A stretch of 59,470 nt of DNA. It comes from Marilutibacter chinensis. Lineage in GTDB: Bacteria; Pseudomonadota; Gammaproteobacteria; Xanthomonadales; Xanthomonadaceae. Positions 30,621 to 39,582 of the stretch are shown here, in pieces (position 1 is the stretch's first letter; each line of letters opens with the position of its first letter). Below the pieces are notes generated by a model. It saw only the letters and a program-made list of their open reading frames with translations, was not told where the DNA came from and searched no databases. The stretch spans positions 1 through 59,470 of the forward strand of contig NZ_JAKJPO010000020.1 in the NCBI RefSeq assembly GCF_021725675.1. The letters run 5' to 3'. The position numbers and the translations under genes were made by a program.

Positions 30621-30892
30621 TGTCGAATGTCGTGAAGTTCCTGGAAACCCTGGGACAGAACCTGGAGATCGTCAGCGATGCCGATTTCATGGATGCGGTG
30701 GCTGCGGCGCCGGTGGACGGTGACGTCCGGCAGGCGCTCGCGACCCGCGATCCGGCTCGACTGAACATGGCCGTTGGCCACACCTGCACGGTGCTCTCCC
30801 TGCTGGTTCCGGCCGAGGAAGAGCCGCAGCAGGAAGAGGAGACCGAACGGGACGCTCCGGACGAGGGCGAAACCGAAGCGCGCGCCGCCTGA
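30620..30892 (+). CDS. putative borosin precursor peptide (SonA-like)
   Basis: The 90-residue protein starts on the TGATG overlap with the methyltransferase stop. Residues 1-53 read as short amphipathic helices (VVKFLETLGQNLEIVSDADF, then VDGDVRQALATRDPARLNM), like the borosin-binding leader domain of SonA. Residues 54-63, HTCTVLSLLV, form the only strongly hydrophobic stretch and are the candidate core, followed by Pro64. Residues 65-90 are a very acidic tail (EEEPQQEEETERD...). There is no signal peptide. It would bind the methyltransferase through the leader and be methylated on core amides. It would often be annotated only as hypothetical. Confidence 0.85.
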   Translation: MSNVVKFLETLGQNLEIVSDADFMDAVAAAPVDGDVRQALATRDPARLNMAVGHTCTVLSLLVPAEEEPQQEEETERDAPDEGETEARAA

Positions 30893-30901
30893 CGCGAACG
30901 C

Positions 30902-30931
30902 GGCGGCAGGGTGCTCGCACGCCCTGCCGCC
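30902..30931 (+). terminator. hairpin closing the borosin transcript
   Basis: A perfect ten-base stem GGCGGCAGGG/CCCTGCCGCC with a ten-base loop starts nine bases after the precursor stop. The following CTTGCTCCTT is only weakly U-rich. It separates the pair from the GGDEF gene. Confidence 0.55.
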
Positions 30932-30949
30932 CTTGCTCCTTCCGGAACG

Positions 30950-32746
30950 ATGAAGCCCGCACTTCACAAGCTTGCCCTGGCCGTCGTGCTCGCCGCGGCG
31001 GCCGCCGCGTCTGCGCAAGCGCAGGATTCCGTGGATGCGGATCGTCTGCTGGAGCAGGCCGACGCCGTCCGCAGCACCGATCCGATCCGGTTCGGTGCCG
31101 TGCTGGACGAGGTGAACGAGCGGGCGTCCGAACTCAGCGGACCGCAGCTGCAGCACCTGCGCCTGCTCCAGGCCTATCGGCTCGGCTACGGTGGCCAGTA
31201 CCAGGGTGCGATCGAACTCGCCCGGGACGTATTCGATAGCGCATCCGCAGGGGCCATCAAGTTCCGCGCCGGCCTGCTGCTCGCCAACAGCGCGGCCACC
31301 ACCCGCGACTTCTCGCTGGCGCTGAAATCACTCGAGGAAACCATCGCGCTTCCCGACGACGGCATACCGTCGGAACTGGTCGAACAGGCGCAATTGGTCG
31401 CCGGCGTCATCTACAACCAGCTGGGACAGCACGAGAAGACCCTGCAGTTCGCCTCCTCGGTACAGCAGATGGAAGCCGCGTCGGAGCGCAGCCGCTGCTT
31501 TGCCAGCCAGCTCCGGCATGAGGCGCTGGCCAACCTGCAGCCGGAGAGGTCCGGCGAACGCATCCCGCAGATCCGCGAGGCGATCGCGGCTTGCGACGGC
31601 ATCGGCGAGGCGGTCGCCTCCAACCTGATGCGCATCAACCTCGCCCGCAGCATGGCCGCGCAAGGCGACAGAACCGGCGCGATCGCCATGCTGCAGGCAC
31701 ATGCCGACGAGGTCGGAAGGACCCGCTATCCGCGCCTGGTGGCCGAGTTCCATTCGACGCTGGCGGACTACCTGCTGATCGAGAGCAGGCTCGACGCGGC
31801 ATCGATGCATGCGCACGCGGCGCTGGAGGCCAGTCACAACAATGCGCACTCGCTGCCCCGTGTCACCGCGTACCGGGTCCTGTACGAGATCGCGCTGGTC
31901 CGCAACGACATCCTGCAGGCGCTCGACAACTACCGGCGCCATGCCGAGGCCGACAAGGCCTATCTCGACGACGTCAAGATCCGCGAGCTGGCCGTGCAAC
32001 AGATCCGCAACGAAGTCCAGCAGAAGGACCAGGCGATCGCGCTGCTGAGCAAGCAGAACGAGGTGCTCAAGCTCGAGCAGCAGGTCGCGAAGGCTTCGGC
32101 GCAGAACACCCGGCTGCTGTTGCTGCTGTTCGCCGTGGTGCTCGCCGGCATCGGCTACTGGGCCTACAAGATCAAGCGCGTGCAGATGGCGTTCCGGCGC
32201 CAGGCGCAGACCGACGGCCTGACCGGCATCAGCAACCGCCGCCACTTCCGCGACGAGGCCGACGCACTGCTCAAGCGCTGCAGCGCATCCGGCAAGGATG
32301 CCGCGCTGGTGCTGCTGGACCTGGACAACTTCAAGCACGTCAACGACCGCCACGGCCACGCCGCCGGCGACTGGGTGCTCATGCAGGTCGCGGAGGCCTG
32401 CACGGCCGCCTGCCGCGACGGCGACCTGTGCGGCCGTCTCGGTGGCGAGGAGTTCGGCATCCTGTCCTGCGGCGGCGACATCGACGCCGCCCGGCGGATC
32501 GCCGAGCGCTGCCGTACGCTGCTGGCGGCGATCGACACCGCGACGATCGGTCACGCCCACCGGGTCACCGCCAGCTTCGGCTGCACCACCGCATCGCGCT
32601 CGGGCAACGCGTTCGAGTCGATGTTCACCGACGCCGACACCGCGATGTACCGCGCCAAGGGCAGTGGCCGCGATCGCATCGTGGTGCACGGCGACGTGGC
32701 GACGCCGGCCAGCCCGGTAGCGCCGTTCGAACCCAGCCACGGCTGA
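30950..32746 (+). CDS. TPR-sensor diguanylate cyclase (GGDEF)
   Basis: The start at 30950 gives 598 residues with a signal peptide (ending ASAQAQ). A long periplasmic helical TPR-like region (about 40-360) and a coiled coil (QQKDQAIALLSKQNEVLKLEQQ) follow. One membrane helix (LLLLLFAVVLAGIGYWAY) precedes the GGDEF domain with the active motif GGEEF at 498-502. An inhibitory site RDGD (489-492) sits five residues before it. It should make cyclic di-GMP in the cytoplasm with product feedback, in response to a periplasmic cue. A link to the adjacent borosin genes is not evident. Confidence 0.9.
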   Translation: MKPALHKLALAVVLAAAAAASAQAQDSVDADRLLEQADAVRSTDPIRFGAVLDEVNERASELSGPQLQHLRLLQAYRLGYGGQYQGAIELARDVFDSASAGAIKFRAGLLLANSAATTRDFSLALKSLEETIALPDDGIPSELVEQAQLVAGVIYNQLGQHEKTLQFASSVQQMEAASERSRCFASQLRHEALANLQPERSGERIPQIREAIAACDGIGEAVASNLMRINLARSMAAQGDRTGAIAMLQAHADEVGRTRYPRLVAEFHSTLADYLLIESRLDAASMHAHAALEASHNNAHSLPRVTAYRVLYEIALVRNDILQALDNYRRHAEADKAYLDDVKIRELAVQQIRNEVQQKDQAIALLSKQNEVLKLEQQVAKASAQNTRLLLLLFAVVLAGIGYWAYKIKRVQMAFRRQAQTDGLTGISNRRHFRDEADALLKRCSASGKDAALVLLDLDNFKHVNDRHGHAAGDWVLMQVAEACTAACRDGDLCGRLGGEEFGILSCGGDIDAARRIAERCRTLLAAIDTATIGHAHRVTASFGCTTASRSGNAFESMFTDADTAMYRAKGSGRDRIVVHGDVATPASPVAPFEPSHG

Positions 32747-32773
32747 GCCCCGCGCGGCGATCCGGACGCGCTG

Positions 32774-35700
32774 TCAGGCGCGGTGCGGCTGCCGCTGCGC
32801 GGCCAGGAACGCGCGCATCGACGCCGGCCGGACCGGTTTTGTCAGCACCCGGCAGCCGTGCTCGCGCGCGGCATGCTTGAGCGCATCGGACCCGTCGCCG
32901 GTCAACAGCGCGGCGGGAAAGCCGACGCCAAGGCGCTCGCGCAGCGCATCGATCACGCCCAGGCCGTCGAGGCGATCGTGCAGGTGGTAGTCGACCAGGG
33001 CGACATCCGGCGGCAGCTCGCCCTCGGCGGCGGCCAGCGCTTCCTCGGTGTCGGTGGCGGTCAGCACGACCGCGCCCCAGCGCTGCAGCAGGGTCCGCAT
33101 GCCGTCGAGGATCTCGCGGTCGTTGTCCACGCACAGCACGCGAAGGCCGGCGAGGGTATCGGTATCGGTGATCGACAGCGGCGCGACGCTCGCCGCCGAG
33201 GCCTCCAGTTCGCGTGCGACGGACGCCGAGGCACCGGCGTCGGCGCCGAACGGCACGGTGATCGAGAACACGCTGCCGGCACCCACCCGGGAGCGCACCC
33301 GCAACGGATGATTGAGCGTGCGTGCGATACGCTGGCAGATCGACAGACCGAGACCGAGACCTCGCTCGCCGCCGGTGGTCGGGCCCTCGAAGCGACGGAA
33401 TTCGTCGAAGATCTGCGTGAGGTGATGGTCCGAGATGCCGGGCCCGGTGTCCCAGACCTGCAGCTCCACCGCGCCGTCGCGCAGCCGCGCGGCGATCAGC
33501 ACGCCACCATTGCGGGTGTAGCGCAACGCGTTGGCGAGGAAGTTCTGCAGCGCGCGCCGCAACAGGCGGCGATCGCTGCGCACCCGGCGCGGACGCTCCG
33601 GTGCGCGCACGCGCAGCTGCAGGCGACGCTCGGCCGCGATCGGCGCGTACTGTGCGACCAGTTCGCGCAGCAGCTCGTTGACGTCGAAATCGACGATCTC
33701 CGGCCGCAACGCGCCGGCGTCCAGCCGCGAGATGTCGAGCAGGCCGTCGAGCAGATCCTCGGCCGCACGCAGCGCGGCGTCGACGCGTTCGGCCAGGCGG
33801 GTCTGCTCGCCGCTGTCGCGGCTGTCCCGCAGCGCGGTGGTGAACAGACGCGCGGCATTCAGCGGCTGCAGCACGTCGTGGCTGACCGCGGCGAGGAACC
33901 GCGTCCGCGACTGCTGCGCGGCCTCGGCCTCGCGGGTGCGCTGCTCGACGCGCTGCTCGAGCGTCTCGTTGACCTCGCGCAGCGCCTGCTCGGCGCGCTT
34001 GTAGTCGGTGACGTCGCTGTAGCTGGTGACGTAGCCGCCGCCGGGCAGCGGACGGCCGCGCATCTCGACGACCTGGCCGCTGGCGCGTACCCGCTCGAAC
34101 ACGTACGGCGTGCCGGCGCGCAGATGGGCGATGCGGCGGCGGACCTGGTCGTTGACGTCGCCCGGCCCCATCTCGCCGCGCTCCGCGTTCCATCGGATCA
34201 GGTCGCTGACCGGCCGGCCGACGTAGAGCATGCCGTCGGGGTAGTCGAACAGCTCCTGGTAGCGGCGGTTCCATGCGACCAGGCGCAGGTCGGCATCGAC
34301 CACGCTGACGCCCTGGCTGATGTTCTCCAGCGTGGTCGACAGGATCTGGCGATTGAAGCGCAGTTCCTGGTTGGCCTCGTCGAGCAGGGCCACCACCTCG
34401 CCCAGTTCCATGCCCGAACCGCGCAGCGCGCTGGTCAGGGTCAGGCGCGCGGAAGCGGCACCGATCGCCGAAGCGAGCAGGCGTTCGGTGAACTGGGCCA
34501 GCGCGCGGTCGGCAGGCTGCGCCGGCTGCCACGGCTGTCCATGCTGCGCGGCATGCGCTTCGAACGCGCGCCGCGCGTGACGCTCGCCGACGATGCGCTC
34601 GGCCAGGGTCAGCAGCTCGCCGGCGCGGACGTTGCCGGCCCAGCCGCCCGGCCCCAGCGCCGGACGCTGGGCATAGGGATCCAGGAACGGCGTCGCCAGC
34701 AGCTGTTCCTGCAGCCGCGGACGCTGCCGCATCGACATGAACACGAACACGCCGACGTTGAACAGCAGCGACCAGAACACCCCGTGGGTCAGCGAATCCC
34801 AGCCCTGCAGCCCGAACAGTTGTTGCGGACGCAGCCAGCCCAGTCCGAGCAGACCGTGCTCGACCCAGCGATCGTCGAACCAGCCTCCGCCGGCCAGCGC
34901 CGGCAACAACAGCGTGTAGGTCCAGACCAGCGCGCCGGCGACCAGCCCGCTGAACGCGCCCATCCGGCTCGCACCGCGCCAGTAGAGTCCGCCGATCAGC
35001 GCCGGCGCGAACTGCGCGACCGCGGCGAACGCGAGCAGGCCGTGCTGGGCTAGGCCGCCATCGCCCTCGCCGCGCAGCAGGTCGCCGCGATGGTAGGCGT
35101 AGGCGAGCATCGCCAGCAGCACGATGGTGATGCGGCGCACCCAGACCACCTGGCGGTCGATCGCCGGCGTCTGCTGCAGGGTGCCCGCACGCAGCAGCAG
35201 CGGCATCACGAGGTCGTTGCTGACCATCGTCGCCAGCGCGACGCTGGTGACGATCACCATGCCGGTCGCGGCGGAGAATCCACCGACATAGACCATCAGC
35301 GCGAGCATGTCCTGGTCCAGCGCCAGCGGCAACGCCAGCACGTAGCTGTCCGGCGATACCGCGTCGCCGGCGAGCACCGCCTGCCCGGCCAGGGTGATCG
35401 GCACCACCAGCACGCTGATCAGCATCAGGTAACCGCCGAACATCCAGCGTGCGGTGCGCACGTCGGCCGGGTTCTGGCACTCGACCACCGCGACGTGGAA
35501 CTGCCGCGGCAGGCACAGGATCGCGGTGAACGCGAGCAGGGTCTGGGCGATGAAACCGGTCGGCAGCCCCGGCGCGAGCACGATGTCGGCCGCCTGCACC
35601 ATGCGCTGGCCGAGGTGGCCGCTGCCCGGCAGGTGGGCAAGCGCGAACACGCCGATCGCGACGAACGCGACGAGCTTGACCACCGACTCCAGCGCGACCG

Positions 35701-36277
35701 CCAGCACCATGCCGCGGTGATGCTCGGTCGCGTCGATCTGGCGGGTGCCGAACAGGATCGCGAACACAGCCAGCAACAGCGCGGTATAGAACGCCGGGTC
35801 CGACAGCGGTGGCGCATTGGCCGGCAGCCCGGCGAGCACGTCCACGCTCATCGCGACCGCCTTGAACTGCAGCGCCACGTACGGCACCGCCGCGATCAGC
35901 GCCAGCAGCGCGACCAGTGCCGCCAGCCCCGGCGCGCGGCCGTAGCGCGAGGACAGGAAGTCGGCGATCGAGACGATCCGGTTCTCGCCGGAGATCAGCA
36001 CCAGCCGTTCGAGGATGCGCCAGCCGAAGAACAGCAGCAGCAGCGGTCCCAGGTAGATCGGCAGGAACCCCATGCCGGTGCGCGCCGCGGTGCCGACCGC
36101 ACCGTAGAACGTCCACGACGAGCAGTACACCGCCAGCGCCAGCGAATAGACCGCCGGCCGCAGCCAGCGGTGGCGCGACATCATCGCGTCGCTGCGCTGG
36201 TCGCCGGCGTAGGCGACGGCGAACAGCAGGGCCACGTAGCCCAGCGAAACCAGCAGCAGCACCCAGCCCGGGATCAC
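32774..36277 (-). CDS. crbS: SSS-fused hybrid sensor histidine kinase CrbS
   Basis: A GTG start gives 1167 residues. The first half is a sodium:solute symporter-like membrane domain with about 13 helices (GFLPIYLGPLLLLFF, GFSAATGMVIVTSVALATM). PAS and coiled-coil regions follow, then HisKA (FLAAVSHDVLQPLNAARLF, His800), HATPase (NFLANALRYT, DTGPGISDHHL, GLGLGLSICQR) and a C-terminal receiver (LVDYHLHD, Asp1096). This is the CrbS architecture. With CrbR it senses acetate-related metabolism and drives acs and the symporter operon. Partner gene crbR lies 5 kb away on the opposite strand, with the borosin region between. Confidence 0.9.
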   Translation of the reverse strand: MIPGWVLLLVSLGYVALLFAVAYAGDQRSDAMMSRHRWLRPAVYSLALAVYCSSWTFYGAVGTAARTGMGFLPIYLGPLLLLFFGWRILERLVLISGENRIVSIADFLSSRYGRAPGLAALVALLALIAAVPYVALQFKAVAMSVDVLAGLPANAPPLSDPAFYTALLLAVFAILFGTRQIDATEHHRGMVLAVALESVVKLVAFVAIGVFALAHLPGSGHLGQRMVQAADIVLAPGLPTGFIAQTLLAFTAILCLPRQFHVAVVECQNPADVRTARWMFGGYLMLISVLVVPITLAGQAVLAGDAVSPDSYVLALPLALDQDMLALMVYVGGFSAATGMVIVTSVALATMVSNDLVMPLLLRAGTLQQTPAIDRQVVWVRRITIVLLAMLAYAYHRGDLLRGEGDGGLAQHGLLAFAAVAQFAPALIGGLYWRGASRMGAFSGLVAGALVWTYTLLLPALAGGGWFDDRWVEHGLLGLGWLRPQQLFGLQGWDSLTHGVFWSLLFNVGVFVFMSMRQRPRLQEQLLATPFLDPYAQRPALGPGGWAGNVRAGELLTLAERIVGERHARRAFEAHAAQHGQPWQPAQPADRALAQFTERLLASAIGAASARLTLTSALRGSGMELGEVVALLDEANQELRFNRQILSTTLENISQGVSVVDADLRLVAWNRRYQELFDYPDGMLYVGRPVSDLIRWNAERGEMGPGDVNDQVRRRIAHLRAGTPYVFERVRASGQVVEMRGRPLPGGGYVTSYSDVTDYKRAEQALREVNETLEQRVEQRTREAEAAQQSRTRFLAAVSHDVLQPLNAARLFTTALRDSRDSGEQTRLAERVDAALRAAEDLLDGLLDISRLDAGALRPEIVDFDVNELLRELVAQYAPIAAERRLQLRVRAPERPRRVRSDRRLLRRALQNFLANALRYTRNGGVLIAARLRDGAVELQVWDTGPGISDHHLTQIFDEFRRFEGPTTGGERGLGLGLSICQRIARTLNHPLRVRSRVGAGSVFSITVPFGADAGASASVARELEASAASVAPLSITDTDTLAGLRVLCVDNDREILDGMRTLLQRWGAVVLTATDTEEALAAAEGELPPDVALVDYHLHDRLDGLGVIDALRERLGVGFPAALLTGDGSDALKHAAREHGCRVLTKPVRPASMRAFLAAQRQPHRA

Positions 36278-36342
36278 GCCTGCGTTGTTCTCCTACACGA
36301 CAGCAGGGGGAGTGTAGCCGGGCCGGGGGCAGGAGGTCGTTC

Positions 36343-36406
36343 GTAGCGGCCCAAGCCGCGATGAAGCTTTCATGGGAAGGCCCATCGCGGCTCACGCCGC
36401 TCCTAC
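36343..36406. repeat. REP-like hairpin upstream of crbS
   Basis: GTAGCGGCCCAAGCCGCGATG, the shared spacer AAGCTTTCATGGGAAGGCCC and ATCGCGGCTCACGCCGCTCCTAC form an imperfect inverted repeat. The spacer is the reverse complement of that in the copy at 15301-15364. Confidence 0.65.
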
Positions 36407-36426
36407 GACATGGAGGCATGCTCCAG

Positions 36427-36566
36427 CCCCCTGAGTCAGGGGGGCGATTCGTGCCGCAGGCACGAATGGGGGTGTGGCAGCGCAACGGCGGGGCCCAAGG
36501 TTTGCGCAGCAACCTTTGGGGATTCCCGGGCGCAGCCCGGGAATCGCGGCTTACGCCACTCCTACG
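36427..36566. repeat. array of four consecutive hairpins
   Basis: Four inverted repeats follow one another. CCCCCTGA/TCAGGGGG is at 36427-36443, ATTCGTGCC/GGCACGAAT at 36447-36467, CCCAAGGTT/AACCTTTGGG with one bulge at 36494-36520, and TTCCCGGG/CCCGGGAA at 36523-36543. A half REP arm (ATCGCGGCTTACGCCACTCCTAC) ends the block. Together with the REP copy at 36343 it fills most of the 376-base gap between divergent crbS and the DUF294 gene; no coding gene is seen in that gap. Confidence 0.7.
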
Positions 36567-36653
36567 AGGGCGGTAGGCGGGCGCCTGCCGGTTCCAGCCC
36601 CCTCAGCCCAAAGTCTCATGCGTCCGCGGCGACGGCGTGGCAGGCTGCACGGC

Positions 36654-38519
36654 ATGGAACCGGTGCCCGGCCTCGACCTCGACGCTCCGCCCTTCGATCT
36701 GCTCGGCGCGGCCGAGAAGGCGCGCGTGCAGCGCGCGGTCGACCTTGGCTTCCATCCGGCCGGACGCGTGTTGTTGGCTGCCGGCGCGGCCTCCGAGCAC
36801 GTGCACGTGATCCTCAAGGGCGTGGTACGCGCCTGGGACGAGCCGGCCGACGGCAACGACGCCGAGGGCCATCGCCTGTTCGCCGACTTCGGGCCCGGCG
36901 ACGTGTTCGGCGCCTGGGCGGTGATCGCCGGCCGCGCACGGCATCGCTACGAGGCGGCCGAGGACGTGCTGAGTTTCCTGATTCCGGCCGCACTGTTCCG
37001 CGAACTGCTGGCGGCCAATCCGGCCTTTGCCGCCTGGTTCCACGAGGGGCTGTCGCTGAAGCGGCGGCTGGCCGCCAGCGTGCAGCAGCCGTCGGAGCTG
37101 TCGGAGCTGATGCTGACCCGGGTCGGCGACGCGCAGCTCGCGCCCGCGATACGGATACCTGCGTCCACCAGTATCTCGGCGGCCGCGCGCAGGCTGCGCG
37201 AGGCGCGGGTCGATTGCCTGCTGGTCGACGAGGGCGACGCCGTGTCCGGCGACGGCCACCGCGGCCTCGGCATGCTGACCCGTACCGACCTGCTCGAGGC
37301 GGTCACCCTCGACGGATTGTCGAACGACGCCCCGGTCGGCCCGCTCGCGCAGCGGCCGGTTATCGGCGTGCGCGATCACGACGTGCTGTTCCAGGCGCTG
37401 GTCACGATGACCGAACACCACATCGAGCGCGTGCTGGTCAGCGAGGGCGACGCCTCGGCGCACGGCCGCGTGCTTGGCACCCTCGGCATGGCCGAGGTGC
37501 TCGCCCACTACTCCAGCCACTCGCACCTGATCAGTCTGCGCCTGGAGCGCGCCGCGGACCTGTCCGGAATCGCCGACGCCGCCCGCAGCATGACCGCGCT
37601 GGTCCGCCAGCTGCATGCGCAGGGCGCGCGCATGAGCTACCTGATGGAACTGGTATCGGCGCTCAACAGCCGCATCCTCGGCCGCGTGTTCGCCGAGGTC
37701 GTGCCGCCGGAGCACCGCGCGCGGATGTGCCTGCTGGTGCTCGGCAGCGAGGGTCGGCGCGAGCAGATCCTCAAGACCGACCAGGACAATGCGCTGGTGC
37801 TGGAGGATGGCCTGGAGTGGGACGGGCTCGATGCGGCGATGAGCCGCTTTGGCGAGGCGCTCGCCGACATCGGCTATCCGCCGTGCCCGGGTGGGGTGAT
37901 GGTGCGCAATCCGCATTGGCGGATGAGCGTGGACGGCTGGTGCGAGCGTATCGAGCACTGGCGTCGCGAACGCGACGGGACCAGCGCACTGGATCTGGCG
38001 ATCACGCTGGATGCCCGGCCGGTGGCCGGCAACGCCGCGTTGTTCGAGCCCGTCGCCGAGGCGCTCGCCGCGCTCGGCCGCGATGAGCTGCTGATGCGCG
38101 AGCTGGCCCGCGCCTCGCTGGAATTCTCCACGCCGCTGAACCTGTTCGGACGCGTGCGTGGCGACGCCGGAGGCGTCGACATCAAGAAGGGCGGCGTGTT
38201 TCCGCTTGTCAACGGCATCCGGGTGCTGGCGCAGCGTCATGGCATCCGCCGCCAGAACAGCTTCGACCGCTGCGCCGCATTGATGGACGCCGGCGTGCTC
38301 TCGCAGGAGCTCGGCCGCGACGTGCCGCAGGCGCTTGCCGTGTTCATGCGCCTGCGGCTGGGCGCGCAGCTGCAGGCGCTGGCGGACGGACGCAGCGCCG
38401 ACAACCGGCTCGACACCGCGTCGCTGCGCCGCCTGGACCGCGAACTGCTGCGCGACGCGCTGCGGGTCGTCAACGCGTTCAAGGATCACCTGCGCCTCGT
38501 CTTCCACCTGCGCGACTGA
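36654..38519 (+). CDS. cNMP-binding/CBS/DUF294 nucleotidyltransferase-like protein
   Basis: The 621-residue product has a cyclic-nucleotide-binding fold (GRVLLAAGAASEHVHVILKG ... GPGDVFG), then two CBS motifs (ARVDCLLVDEG, RGLGMLTRTDLLEAVTL; TEHHIERVLVSEG). A DUF294 nucleotidyltransferase core follows with LGSEGRREQILKTDQDNAL, the GS...DxD pattern of GlnD-like enzymes, and a C-terminal helical DUF294 domain. It stands next to crbS and before an exonuclease gene. The same trio accompanies the VC_2705 symporter in Vibrio and Pseudomonas, so a role in acetate response is likely though its reaction is unknown. ATG 36618 is an alternative start. Confidence 0.82.
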   Translation: MEPVPGLDLDAPPFDLLGAAEKARVQRAVDLGFHPAGRVLLAAGAASEHVHVILKGVVRAWDEPADGNDAEGHRLFADFGPGDVFGAWAVIAGRARHRYEAAEDVLSFLIPAALFRELLAANPAFAAWFHEGLSLKRRLAASVQQPSELSELMLTRVGDAQLAPAIRIPASTSISAAARRLREARVDCLLVDEGDAVSGDGHRGLGMLTRTDLLEAVTLDGLSNDAPVGPLAQRPVIGVRDHDVLFQALVTMTEHHIERVLVSEGDASAHGRVLGTLGMAEVLAHYSSHSHLISLRLERAADLSGIADAARSMTALVRQLHAQGARMSYLMELVSALNSRILGRVFAEVVPPEHRARMCLLVLGSEGRREQILKTDQDNALVLEDGLEWDGLDAAMSRFGEALADIGYPPCPGGVMVRNPHWRMSVDGWCERIEHWRRERDGTSALDLAITLDARPVAGNAALFEPVAEALAALGRDELLMRELARASLEFSTPLNLFGRVRGDAGGVDIKKGGVFPLVNGIRVLAQRHGIRRQNSFDRCAALMDAGVLSQELGRDVPQALAVFMRLRLGAQLQALADGRSADNRLDTASLRRLDRELLRDALRVVNAFKDHLRLVFHLRD

Positions 38520-38521
38520 CG

Positions 38522-39157
38522 ATGCCGCGACCGACGATACCGCTGCCGCTGCGCCGCTGGCTGGACCGTCGCCGCCATCGCGATGGCCCATGGAGCGGCT
38601 TGCTGGCGCCCGCACCGACCGGCGAATGGGTGTCGCTGGACCTGGAGACCAGCGGCCTGGATCCTGCCCGCGACCGCATCCTGACCATCGCTGCGGTACC
38701 GGTCGCGGACGGCCGCGTCCACCTCGCCCGGCGCTTCGAAGCCACAGTGCGACCGCCATCCGACAGCGAACCGCCGCCGGACATCGACGCGATCCGCCAC
38801 CACCGCCTGCGACCGCAGGACCTCGCGCACGGGCTGGAGGAACACGAAGCGGTCGCGAGCCTGCTCGACTGGCTGGGATCGCGGGCCCTGATCGGCTACC
38901 GGATCGGCTTCGATGTGGCGATGCTCGATCGCGTGGTGCCGGAGGTCACCGGCTTCCGCCTGCCGAACCCGCGCACCGACCTCGCCGCACGCTTTCGTGC
39001 CCGGCTGCATCGGCGCAATCCGCATGCGGTGGCCGGGGACGCGGACTTCGAGGCCATCGCCGGTGCGCTCGGCATCCCCATGCTCGGCCGCCACAGCGCG
39101 CTGGGCGATGCGACCACCGCTGCGGCCTGCTGGCTGGCGCTGCAGGAGCTGGACTAG
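38522..39157 (+). CDS. DnaQ-like 3'-5' exonuclease
   Basis: The 211-residue protein has the DEDDh exonuclease motifs: VSLDLETSGLDPARDRIL (ExoI, D and E), LIGYRIGFDVAMLD (ExoII) and HSALGDATTAA (ExoIII, His and Asp). It begins two bases after the DUF294 stop, so they are co-translated. It resembles the stand-alone proofreading-type exonucleases linked to DUF294 proteins. The substrate (DNA, RNA or nucleotide) cannot be told from sequence. Confidence 0.85.
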   Translation: MPRPTIPLPLRRWLDRRRHRDGPWSGLLAPAPTGEWVSLDLETSGLDPARDRILTIAAVPVADGRVHLARRFEATVRPPSDSEPPPDIDAIRHHRLRPQDLAHGLEEHEAVASLLDWLGSRALIGYRIGFDVAMLDRVVPEVTGFRLPNPRTDLAARFRARLHRRNPHAVAGDADFEAIAGALGIPMLGRHSALGDATTAAACWLALQELD

Positions 39158-39582
39158 ACGTTCACCGACCACGCTGTCGCCATGGCAGGCGCACTGCAAT
39201 GCAACACGCCGCGGTCGCCGCCCCGCGAACCGCCGCCTCCGGTCGGGCATTTAAGCGAATGCGGTCACGCTTGCAGACATGCCGGTTTCGCATATTCGCG
39301 CTTAGTGAAATATTTGATTTGACCGCCTCCGGCCCGCGTGGGTAACTCGGAGCGCGGTCGCGCCGCAATCCGCGTCCGCGGCGCATCGCCGGCACCACAC
39401 GGCCTGCGCACGACCCTGTTGCCTGGTCGCCGGCAAGGACATGCGGCGGCACGGCTGCTCCGCGTCACCAGGGTCGCCCCAGGGGGAGGTCTTCGACAGC
39501 GGCGGTCCGGCATCCCGGCTCCGACGCGGAGACGGCCTGGCGCCGTGGTGCCACTGCACTTTCATTATGAATATGGAGAGCC
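39158..39582. promoter_or_regulatory. 425-base non-coding region upstream of the protease array
   Basis: No gene is visible. A distinct A/T-rich patch at about 39285-39325 (CATATTCGCGCTTAGTGAAATATTTGATTT, shown in part) contains the near-palindrome TGAAATATTTGA and may hold a promoter or operator. The last 20 bases carry a GGAG ribosome-binding site for the first protease. Confidence 0.4.

Noticed and set aside
32625..36512. Second minus-strand frame of 1295 codons overlapping crbS
   Set aside because: It is Arg/Ala/Gly-rich and motif-free; the 1167-residue frame contains the symporter, kinase and receiver motifs.
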